A stretch of DNA of 5,449 nucleotides from Reyranella sp. (GTDB lineage Bacteria > Pseudomonadota > Alphaproteobacteria > Reyranellales > Reyranellaceae). The first letter of the stretch is position 1; every line of letters starts with the position of its first letter. A model generated the notes under the pieces. It did no database searches, had not been told where the DNA came from, and worked only from the letters and a program-made list of their open reading frames with translations. The position numbers were made by a program, and so were the translations under genes. Positions 1 to 4,984 of the stretch are shown piece after piece. The stretch is from assembly GCA_004296815.1 (NCBI GenBank), contig SCVT01000325.1, positions 1-5,449 on the forward strand. Direction: 5' to 3'.

Positions 1-1
1 C

Positions 2-529
2 GCGCGTGGCGATCAGAGCATCGGCGGCGGCTCCACCAACAGCCAGACGCTGGCCAAGGTGGTCGGGATCGATCGCGAGGCCAGCGCCGTGCGCATCCGC
101 TTCGACCCGATCCGCATCGAGATGCTGCTGCCGATGGGCTGGCAGGCGACAGAGGACTGGGAGCGGGGTGTCGCCCACAGCTCCGACAAGCGCTACCGCG
201 TGGTCGTCTGGCGGGTCGACTTCGCTTACGAGGGCGTCAAGGACGCCGAGCACTACGCGGCGACGAAGGCCGGCTCGATCAAGGCCCGGCGCCCCGGCGT
301 CCAGGCGCAGGCCCGGAAGCTGCCCGACGGGACCATGGTCGTGGTCTACGAGAACGTCCCGAAGGGAGCGAACGACAGCGGCCCGCGCACCGTGCTCGAT
401 CTCGTGATCCCGGACCCGAAGAACCCGAAGCTCGGCATCCTCCTGACGGTGGGGGTGCCGTCGAGCGACACCGCGCGGGGCATCGGGTTGCTGGCTCTGT
501 TGAAGCAGAATATGCGAATTGAACCTTAG
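2..529 (+). CDS. 3' part of an unrecognised protein gene (5' end outside window)
   Basis: The frame is open from the left edge to a TAG at 527-529, giving 175 residues. The true start probably lies upstream; the first in-frame GTG at 59 falls inside what looks like continuous protein. I do not recognise the family. The visible part starts with a Gly/Ser/Asn/Thr-rich stretch (about residues 3-16), as in a linker. It continues as alternating hydrophobic strands and charged turns, including a segment reading IEMLLPMGWQ and a strand VVVWRVDFAY. No transmembrane segment is visible. The PxGW pattern recalls small beta-rich domains of the PsbP/Mog1 kind, but that is only a guess. It reads in the same direction as mazG but is separated from it by an AT-rich spacer, so the two need not be one operon. 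High GC at third positions and natural-looking composition support real coding. Confidence 0.72.
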   Translation, partial: ARGDQSIGGGSTNSQTLAKVVGIDREASAVRIRFDPIRIEMLLPMGWQATEDWERGVAHSSDKRYRVVVWRVDFAYEGVKDAEHYAATKAGSIKARRPGVQAQARKLPDGTMVVVYENVPKGANDSGPRTVLDLVIPDPKNPKLGILLTVGVPSSDTARGIGLLALLKQNMRIEP

Positions 530-603
530 TTCATTGGTTTAATGGATATATCAGTATTTGTCATAATATATATTATACGATAATCAGATACCATACGCAC
601 CTC
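530..603 (+). other. AT-rich intergenic spacer before mazG
   Basis: The spacer is 74 bp at about 28% GC, between genes that are clearly GC-rich. It holds a perfect 14-bp palindrome, ATAATATATATTAT, at 563-576. There is no GC-rich stem followed by a T run, so I see no intrinsic terminator for the upstream gene. No start codon lies in frame with mazG in this stretch, so the ATG at 604 is the earliest possible start. The region most likely holds the mazG promoter and its binding sites. Confidence 0.7.
558..584 (+). promoter_or_regulatory. possible sigma70-type promoter for mazG
   Basis: TTGTCA at 558-563 resembles a -35 element. GATAAT at 579-584 matches the -10 consensus in five of six positions. 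The spacer is 15 bp, shorter than the ideal 17. A TATACG at 574-579 is another possible -10 but is spaced worse. Transcription would begin near 591, leaving a leader of only about 12-14 bases without a purine-rich Shine-Dalgarno sequence. The 14-bp AT palindrome (563-576) fills the spacer. AT-rich DNA yields such matches easily, so this is tentative. Confidence 0.35.
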
Positions 604-1434
604 ATGTCCTCAGGCCGCCCCACACCCGACTCGCTCCCCAAGGAGCCCCTCGAACGGCTGCGCGCGGTCATGGCCTGGCTGCGCGACCGGCAGCACGGCT
701 GCCCCTGGGACATCGACCAGACCTTCCGGACGATCGCGCCGTACACGATCGAGGAAGCCTACGAAGTCGCCGACGCCATAGAGCGCGACGACATGCCGGC
801 GCTCAAGGAAGAGCTCGGCGATCTCCTGCTGCAGGTCGTCTACCACGCCCAGATGGCCAGCGAGGCCAAGGCGTTCGGGTTCGACGATGTGGCCGCGGCC
901 ATCGCCGACAAGATGGTCGACCGCCATCCGCACGTCTTCGGCGATCTCGACATCGCGACCGCGGACGCCCAGACGATCTCCTGGGAGGCCCGCAAGGCGG
1001 TCGAGCGGGCGGCCAAGCAGGACGGCAAGGCGCCCACCGGTACCCTGGATGGAGTGGCCCGTGCCCTCCCCGCGCTGATGCGCGCCGAGAAGATCCAGAA
1101 GCGCGCGGCCCGCGTCGGCTTCGATTGGGCCGCGACCGGGCCCGTCATCGACAAGATCGAGGAGGAGCTGGGCGAGCTGCGGGCGGAGCTGGAGGCAGGC
1201 AAGGTCGACCAGGACCGCCTGACCGACGAGCTGGGCGATGTGCTGTTCGCCGTCGCCAACCTCGCCCGCCATTGCAAAGTCGACCCCGAGGTGGCGCTGC
1301 GGGCGACCAACGACAAGTTCGAGAAGCGCTTCCGCCACATCGAGAAGCGGCTGGGCGAACAGGGCCGCAAGCCAGCCGATGCCACGCTGGAGGAAATGGA
1401 AGCCCTCTGGCAGGAAGCCAAGACGAAAGCCTAA
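604..1434 (+). CDS. mazG: MazG nucleoside triphosphate pyrophosphohydrolase
   Basis: This cytoplasmic enzyme hydrolyses nucleoside triphosphates, including non-canonical ones, to the monophosphate and pyrophosphate. In E. coli it also tempers ppGpp-linked starvation responses. The 276 residues match the usual full length (E. coli MazG has 263). Two tandem MazG domains are visible. The N-terminal one has the family signature CPWDIDQT (33-40), the metal-binding pairs E51xxE54 and E70xxD73 within EELGDLLLQVVYHA, and KMVDRHPHVFGD (103-114). The C-terminal one has E188xxE191 and E209xxD212 in DELGDVLFAVANLARH; this is the catalytic copy in E. coli. All acidic residues are present in both. The ATG at 604 is the only possible start in the spacer frame, and no clear Shine-Dalgarno sequence precedes it. 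The TAA overlaps the stop of the convergent phosphatase gene. In related bacteria mazG often follows hflX on the same strand; here it faces the other way. Confidence 0.96.
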   Translation: MSSGRPTPDSLPKEPLERLRAVMAWLRDRQHGCPWDIDQTFRTIAPYTIEEAYEVADAIERDDMPALKEELGDLLLQVVYHAQMASEAKAFGFDDVAAAIADKMVDRHPHVFGDLDIATADAQTISWEARKAVERAAKQDGKAPTGTLDGVARALPALMRAEKIQKRAARVGFDWAATGPVIDKIEEELGELRAELEAGKVDQDRLTDELGDVLFAVANLARHCKVDPEVALRATNDKFEKRFRHIEKRLGEQGRKPADATLEEMEALWQEAKTKA

Positions 1435-2276
1435 GGGCGTGGCACCAGCAGCGGCGTCCGCACGGCGTCGAGGAGGTCCTGGGCCTCGGTCAGGGCTTCC
1501 CTCGATGCTGCCGTGATCAGGCCGGCGTTCAGAGGCTGCGCCGCCGAATAGACGCCGCCGCCGAACTGAAGAGCGCCACCACCCGCCTCTTCCATCATCA
1601 GCGCACCGGCCGCGTGGTCCCACGGCTTGGTCATGCGGTAGAGGCTGAAGCTGGCGCGGCCCGCGAGGATCTCGAGATACTCGGCGCCGGCGCAACGCAG
1701 GGTCGAGATGCGGCCGAGCTCGCTGCGCCGCTCCTTGCTGAGCTGGCGGTCGAACTCCTTGGCGATCTTGTAGCCCACGAAGCCGACCAGTGGCCGTTTC
1801 GGCACCATCGCCGACACGGCAAGGCCCTCCAGGGTGACGCCCTGCCCGCGCCGGGCCGTCGCCATGCGGCCGCGCGGCACGTCGAAGATCCAGCCCGCCA
1901 CTGCGACGGTGTCGTGGATCAGGCAGACGATGATCGCGAAGCGGTCGGTGCCGGCCGCAAAGTTCGCGGTGCCGTCGAGCGGATCGACGATCCAGCAGGA
2001 CTTGCCGGGCCGCGCGATCAGATCGAGCAGGCTGGCATCCTTCTCGACGGCCTCCTCGCCCACCACCGGCACGCCCGGCAGGATCTTCGACAAGCCTACG
2101 GCGAGACGCTGCTCCGCGGCCTCGTCGGCCACGGTCACCACATCGCCCGGCCGTTTCTGCCGGACGTCGTCCTTGGAGAGATTGCGGAAGCGCGGCAGCA
2201 GATCGGCTGCCGCCGTCTCACGGATGAGGTCGGCTACTCGAAGCGAGGCGCCGTCGTCGAGCAACTCGCCGGCCAC
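1431..2276 (-). CDS. inositol-monophosphatase-family phosphatase (IMPase/CysQ/HisN type)
   Basis: A Mg-dependent, Li-sensitive-type phosphatase of the IMPase superfamily, 281 residues from the GTG at 2276. Visible motifs are the metal ligands GEE (73-75), the family signature DPLDGTANF (98-106), a glycine-rich GQGVTLEG segment (144-151), and PWDHAAGALMMEEAGG (218-233) with the WDxAAG aspartate. All metal-binding residues appear intact. The substrate cannot be decided from sequence: inositol phosphate, 3'-phosphoadenosine 5'-phosphate (CysQ) and histidinol phosphate (HisN) are all options. I chose the GTG because it lies 5 bases after the groES stop; the longer frame from an ATG at 2363 would overlap groES by 82 bp and gives only Arg/Gly-rich shadow sequence. 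The TTG at 2264 is another possible start. TGAGG at 2280-2284 could serve as a closely spaced ribosome site, so translation is probably coupled to groES. The TAG shares bases with the mazG TAA. Confidence 0.9.
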   Translation of the reverse strand: MAGELLDDGASLRVADLIRETAAADLLPRFRNLSKDDVRQKRPGDVVTVADEAAEQRLAVGLSKILPGVPVVGEEAVEKDASLLDLIARPGKSCWIVDPLDGTANFAAGTDRFAIIVCLIHDTVAVAGWIFDVPRGRMATARRGQGVTLEGLAVSAMVPKRPLVGFVGYKIAKEFDRQLSKERRSELGRISTLRCAGAEYLEILAGRASFSLYRMTKPWDHAAGALMMEEAGGGALQFGGGVYSAAQPLNAGLITAASREALTEAQDLLDAVRTPLLVPRP

Positions 2277-2281
2277 CGGCC

Positions 2282-2569
2282 TCAGCCGACGACGCCGAAC
2301 AGATCCTCTTCCTTCAGGATCACGTGATCCTCGCCAGCGATCTTGACCTCGGTGCCCGACCACTTGCCGTAGATCACCGTGTCGCCGACCTTCACGTCGA
2401 GCGCCTGCAGGCGGCCGTCCTCGAGCCGGCGGCCCTTGCCGACGGCGACGACCTTGCCCTGCATCGGCTTTTCCTGGGCCGTGTCGGGGATGATCAGGCC
2501 ACCCTTGGTGCGGGTCTCGGCGGTCAGCGGCTTCAGCAGCAGACGGTCGTGCAAGGGCTTGAATTTCAT
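2282..2569 (-). CDS. groES: GroES (Hsp10) co-chaperonin, stand-alone copy
   Basis: The heptameric lid of the GroEL folding chamber; cytoplasmic. Its 95 residues are the normal length. It begins [15 protein letters not shown], has the mobile loop at about 16-36 with the hydrophobic GroEL contact GGLIIPD (23-29), a roof-hairpin region near 44-55, and the C-terminal strand pattern [19 protein letters not shown] (62-80). The ATG has a good ribosome site, AAGGA at 2576-2580, six bases upstream. No groEL gene follows; the next gene is an IMPase-family phosphatase 5 bases on. The sequences around 44-53 ([10 protein letters not shown]) and the C-terminus (EEDLFGVVG) differ from the usual alphaproteobacterial GroES pattern as I recall it (GPGARDEDGK; a DIMG-type end). 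That fits a secondary paralogue, while the conserved mobile loop suggests it can still bind a GroEL. It likely has its own promoter just upstream. Confidence 0.96.
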   Translation of the reverse strand: MKFKPLHDRLLLKPLTAETRTKGGLIIPDTAQEKPMQGKVVAVGKGRRLEDGRLQALDVKVGDTVIYGKWSGTEVKIAGEDHVILKEEDLFGVVG

Positions 2570-2598
2570 GGGGTTTCCTTCGTCTCTGGATTGGGCCG

Positions 2599-2628
2599 CT
2601 TATAGGTAGGCGGCCGGCCGCGTGTCAA
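2599..2628 (-). promoter_or_regulatory. sigma70-like promoter for groES-IMPase
   Basis: On the - strand, a perfect TTGACA (-35) lies at 2623-2628 and TATAAG (five of six -10 positions) at 2599-2604, separated by 18 bp. Transcription would start near 2592, giving a leader of roughly 23 bases that contains the groES ribosome site at 2576-2580. The -35 overlaps the hflX stop codon (TGA at 2625-2627), so groES can be expressed separately from hfq-hflX. The -10 is preceded by CC, giving CCTATAAG, so a heat-shock (RpoH) reading of the same elements is possible. I see no CIRCE inverted repeat. Confidence 0.6.
2610..2621. repeat. 12-bp perfect palindrome inside the groES promoter spacer
   Basis: GCGGCCGGCCGC reads the same on both strands and sits exactly between the -10 and -35 elements of the proposed groES promoter. 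It could be an operator for a dimeric regulator. It is not followed by a T run in either direction, so it is a poor terminator candidate for hflX. In DNA this rich in G and C such a palindrome can arise by chance. Confidence 0.4.
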
Positions 2629-3974
2629 CGCGCCTGCCGGCGGGCGAACTGGGCCGCCGCCGCGTCATCCAGCGCCACCGTCAGCCAGGCGGTCTCGCCT
2701 TCGTCGCGCCGGCTGCGCACCTCGCCATGGCGGTAGAGCCAGGCGAGCGTCGCCCCGTCGGACAGCGGCACCGAGACCTCGCGCGCCTCCCCGGCCGCAC
2801 TGAGGAACGCCGCGATCGCCTCCAGGAGCTGGTCGACGCCATCGCCGGTCAGGGCCGAGACGGGATACTGGCGCGCCCGCTCGGCGCCAGTCGCGGTACG
2901 GTTTTCCAGGGTCCAGCGGACCTCCGGGGCGAGTGCGTCGACCTTGTTCAAGGCCTCGATCAGCGGCCGCCCTGCGCCCTCGTCGAAGGCGCCGAGATCA
3001 CGCAGCACCTCCTCGACGTCGGCGCGCTGCTGCTCGCTCTCGGGATGGGAGATGTCGCGGACATGAACGATCAGGTCGGCCTCGATCACCTCTTCGAGGG
3101 TTGCGCGGAACGCAGCGACCAGATGGGTCGGCAGGTCCGACACGAAGCCGACCGTGTCGGAGATCACGCAATCCTTGCCGTTCGGCAGCCTGATCGACCG
3201 CATGGTCGGATCGAGCGTGGCGAACAGCAGGTCCTTGGCCATCACGCCGGCACCGGACAGGCGGTTGAACAGCGTCGACTTGCCAGCGTTGGTGTAGCCG
3301 ACGAGCGCAACGGTCGGCAGGCGCGCCTTCTTGCGGCCGGCCCGATTGACGGCGCGCGTCTTGCGCACGCCCTCGAGGTCGCGCTTGATCCGCACGATGC
3401 GTTCGCCGATCAGGCGACGGTCGATCTCGATCTGCGATTCGCCGGGGCCGCCCAGGAAGCCGAAGCCGCCACGCTGGCGTTCCAAGTGGGTCCATGACCG
3501 GACGAGCCGACCGCGTTGGTAGTCGAGCGCGGCCAGCTCGACCTGGAGCCGGCCTTCATGCGTGCGGGCGCGCGCGCCGAAGATCTCGAGGATGAGACCC
3601 GTGCGGTCGATGACCTTGGCCTGCCAGGCCTTCTCGAGGTTGCGCTGCTGTACCGGCGTCAGCCTGTCGTCGACGACCACCAGGCCGATCCCCTGCTCCT
3701 CGACCGCAGCCTTGATCCGTTCGACCACGCCCTTGCCGAGCAGGGTCGCCGGTGTGACGCGGCGCAGCGGCGCGACCTGGGCCACGCGGACATCGAGGTC
3801 GATGGCGCGGGCAAGGCCCACCGCCTCCCCGAGCTTGGCCTCGCTGTCGCGGGAGTCGCCGCGTGAACCGGACACGAACGGACACACCACGGCGGCGACC
3901 GTCGCCGGTCGCACCGTCTCCACCGCCTTGCGTGTGCGCTTGTGCTGTTCGTCTTGCTCGAAGTCTTCGATCAA
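2625..3974 (-). CDS. hflX: HflX ribosome-associated GTPase
   Basis: A GTPase of the Obg-HflX superfamily that binds the large ribosomal subunit and splits stalled or heat-damaged 70S ribosomes. With the TTG start at 3974 it has 449 residues (E. coli HflX has 426). After a charged N-terminus comes the HflX domain (about 45-200) with TLLGKG (77-82), a [16 protein letters not shown] segment (99-114) and the glycine-rich [19 protein letters not shown] (169-187). The G domain follows: G1 GYTNAGKST (226-234), a threonine-containing switch I near LFATLDPT (250-257), G3 DTVGF (273-277) and G4 NKVD (343-346). The frame stays open to an ATG at 4058, but that would put 83 bases inside hfq and encode only Ser/Arg-rich shadow sequence. 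The TTG begins one base after the hfq TGA (TGATTTG), which suggests translational coupling. A GTG within the first 21 codons is an alternative start. Downstream, the stop lies inside the groES promoter. Confidence 0.95.
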   Translation of the reverse strand: MIEDFEQDEQHKRTRKAVETVRPATVAAVVCPFVSGSRGDSRDSEAKLGEAVGLARAIDLDVRVAQVAPLRRVTPATLLGKGVVERIKAAVEEQGIGLVVVDDRLTPVQQRNLEKAWQAKVIDRTGLILEIFGARARTHEGRLQVELAALDYQRGRLVRSWTHLERQRGGFGFLGGPGESQIEIDRRLIGERIVRIKRDLEGVRKTRAVNRAGRKKARLPTVALVGYTNAGKSTLFNRLSGAGVMAKDLLFATLDPTMRSIRLPNGKDCVISDTVGFVSDLPTHLVAAFRATLEEVIEADLIVHVRDISHPESEQQRADVEEVLRDLGAFDEGAGRPLIEALNKVDALAPEVRWTLENRTATGAERARQYPVSALTGDGVDQLLEAIAAFLSAAGEAREVSVPLSDGATLAWLYRHGEVRSRRDEGETAWLTVALDDAAAAQFARRQAR

Positions 3975-3975
3975 A

Positions 3976-4221
3976 TCAGCCTGCGTCGGCTTTGTCCCCG
4001 TCGAACAGCTGCACCGGCGTGACCGGCATGATGGTCGAAATCGCGTGCTTGTAGACAAGCTGCGAATGACCGTCGCGGCGCAGCAGCACCGAGAAATTGT
4101 CGAACCACGTGACGATGCCCTGCAGCTTCACGCCGTTCACGAGGAAGATCGTGACCGGAGTCTTGTTCTTCCGCAGGTGGTTCAGGAAGACGTCCTGAAC
4201 GTTTTGTGCCTTTTCGCTCAT
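3976..4221 (-). CDS. hfq: Hfq RNA chaperone
   Basis: A hexameric Sm-like protein that pairs small RNAs with mRNAs and affects their stability. Its 81 residues are typical of alphaproteobacteria, which lack the long acidic tail of E. coli Hfq (102 residues). The Sm1 motif spans about 21-50 with [16 protein letters not shown] (20-35), and Sm2 is the diagnostic YKHAIST (57-63). Proximal-face residues Q9, D10, F43, K58 and H59 are conserved. The basic rim patch is present as R17, K18 and K20 in HLRKNK. The two extra residues between the Sm motifs (RRDGHSQ) match the alphaproteobacterial form. The ATG at 4221 has AAGAGG at 4230-4235, eight bases upstream. hflX follows after one base, so the two are almost certainly cotranscribed. 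The leader upstream contains a hairpin that may serve in control. Confidence 0.97.
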   Translation of the reverse strand: MSEKAQNVQDVFLNHLRKNKTPVTIFLVNGVKLQGIVTWFDNFSVLLRRDGHSQLVYKHAISTIMPVTPVQLFDGDKADAG

Positions 4222-4238
4222 GTTCTTGGCCTCTTGCT

Positions 4239-4254
4239 GGGCGGCCGGCTGCCC
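4239..4254. repeat. imperfect GC-rich palindrome just upstream of the hfq ribosome site
   Basis: GGGCGGCCGGCTGCCC is a 16-bp palindrome with one mismatched pair. In the hfq mRNA it would lie three bases upstream of the AAGAGG ribosome site. As a near-perfect palindrome it forms only a short hairpin in a single strand, so it could equally be a protein-binding site or chance in GC-rich DNA. Confidence 0.25.
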
Positions 4255-4273
4255 GAGGGTCGCCGGTTGGAAA

Positions 4274-4297
4274 GGTACGGGGTCTCTCCCCGCTACC
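4274..4297 (-). promoter_or_regulatory. stem-loop in the hfq leader (leader structure or weak terminator)
   Basis: On the + strand the arms are GGTACGGGG (4274-4282) and CCCCGCTACC (4288-4297) around the loop TCTCT. They pair over nine base pairs with a single bulged base. Transcribed on the - strand, the hairpin is followed by TTTCC, a T run too short for a convincing intrinsic terminator. It could partly end the dat-HAD transcript. Alternatively, if transcription starts near 4302, it would cap the 5' end of the hfq mRNA and affect its stability or Hfq self-control. The structure is seen in the sequence; its role is inferred. Confidence 0.5.
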
Positions 4298-4308
4298 GAG
4301 TTAGCTCA

Positions 4309-4336
4309 AATATAGGGGACGTCCTGTTCAAAGCAA
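4309..4336 (-). promoter_or_regulatory. possible promoter for hfq-hflX
   Basis: On the - strand, TATATT at 4309-4314 matches the -10 consensus in five of six positions and stands in a small AT-rich island. A weak -35, TTGCTT at 4331-4336, lies 16 bp upstream, inside the last codons of the HAD gene. Transcription would begin near 4302, giving a leader of about 80 bases before the hfq ATG. The gap of about 106 bases, against near-zero spacing elsewhere on this strand, supports a separate promoter here. Confidence 0.4.
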
Positions 4337-4984
4337 TGCCACCAACTCATGACAATTACGCGCTCTCAGTCGAGGTGGATGCTCGAGAAGTGCCGCCGAC
4401 AATTGCTCGGCGCCTCCAACCAGAACCGGCAAACACCCTGCGGCATATGCGCATTTCAGGTCCGCCAGGGTGTCCCCGACCATCCACACGGTCTCGTCGG
4501 GGGCAATTCCCGTGCCGTCGAGGGCCATGAAGATGGGGTCCGGTGCGGGTTTGTCGCGGGCGGCATCCTTCGCACCCACTGCACGGGATATCCACTTTCC
4601 CCAGCCGAGATGTGCGAGCTCGGCGCGCAGGTTGGTGCCGACCTTGTTGCTGACGACGGCGACGTAGCAGCCGAGGGACTGGCAGTGCGCCAGCAGGGCA
4701 TCGGCGCCGGGCAGCGGCTCCAGCCGCTCGATATGGATGCGAAGGAACGTCTCGTAGAAGATCTGCTCGGCCTCCCCCGCCCGCGGCCCGAACAGGCTGG
4801 GGAAAACATCGCGCAGGGAGCCATGGGCGCGATCCTGCACCTCGGCTGCGGTCCACGGCGTGAGGCCGAGTGCAGTGAAGGTATCGTGGTAGCACTGCAC
4901 GATCGTCGGCCAGGTGTTGACGAGCGTGTTGTCCCAATCGAACAGGATGGCGCGGGGCGGCTTCAGCCCGGCGGGCAGGCTCAC
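4328..4984 (-). CDS. HAD-superfamily phosphatase (phosphoglycolate-phosphatase-like)
   Basis: A soluble phosphate-ester hydrolase of HAD subfamily IA, 218 residues from the GTG at 4984, about the normal length for Gph-type enzymes. Motif I is FDWDNTLVNT (15-24), with nucleophile D16 and acid/base D18. The cap domain follows (about 25-90). Motif II is VVSNK (110-114, S112), motif III is K145 in RDKPAPDP, and motif IV is GDTLADLKCA (170-179) with D171 and D175. All catalytic residues are present. The more common D-x-D-G-T is D-x-D-N-T here, a known variation. The substrate cannot be told from sequence; phosphoglycolate is only the commonest assignment in this group. The GTG overlaps the dat stop as GTGA and has a strong ribosome site at 4992-4999, so translation is coupled to dat. 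The open frame continues upstream to 5416, but there it is an antiphase shadow of dat. Confidence 0.92.
   Translation of the reverse strand: MSLPAGLKPPRAILFDWDNTLVNTWPTIVQCYHDTFTALGLTPWTAAEVQDRAHGSLRDVFPSLFGPRAGEAEQIFYETFLRIHIERLEPLPGADALLAHCQSLGCYVAVVSNKVGTNLRAELAHLGWGKWISRAVGAKDAARDKPAPDPIFMALDGTGIAPDETVWMVGDTLADLKCAYAAGCLPVLVGGAEQLSAALLEHPPRLRARNCHELVALL

Noticed and set aside
610..1695. A 361-codon open frame on the - strand across mazG and the end of the IMPase gene
   Set aside because: It is antisense to mazG, whose motifs are unmistakable, and its protein is rich in Arg/Gly/Leu with no family pattern. Long antisense frames are expected in GC-rich DNA.
1125..2327. A 400-codon open frame on the + strand across the mazG 3' half and the IMPase gene
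   Set aside because: It is out of frame with mazG and antisense to a gene with intact IMPase motifs; the composition is that of a shadow frame.
2277..2363. Upstream extension of the IMPase frame to an ATG at 2363
   Set aside because: The 29 extra residues are an out-of-phase reading of the groES 3' end.
2605..2632. Intrinsic terminator after hflX
   Set aside because: GC-rich inverted repeats are present but no T run follows on the - strand; the region fits a promoter better.
2622..3497. A 291-codon open frame on the + strand opposite hflX
   Set aside because: It mirrors the codon structure of hflX on the other strand and shows no domain of its own.
4309..4334. RpoH-type heat-shock promoter before hfq (TTTGAAC followed by CCCCTATAT on the - strand)
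   Set aside because: The two elements look right singly, but the gap between them is much too short for known heat-shock promoters.
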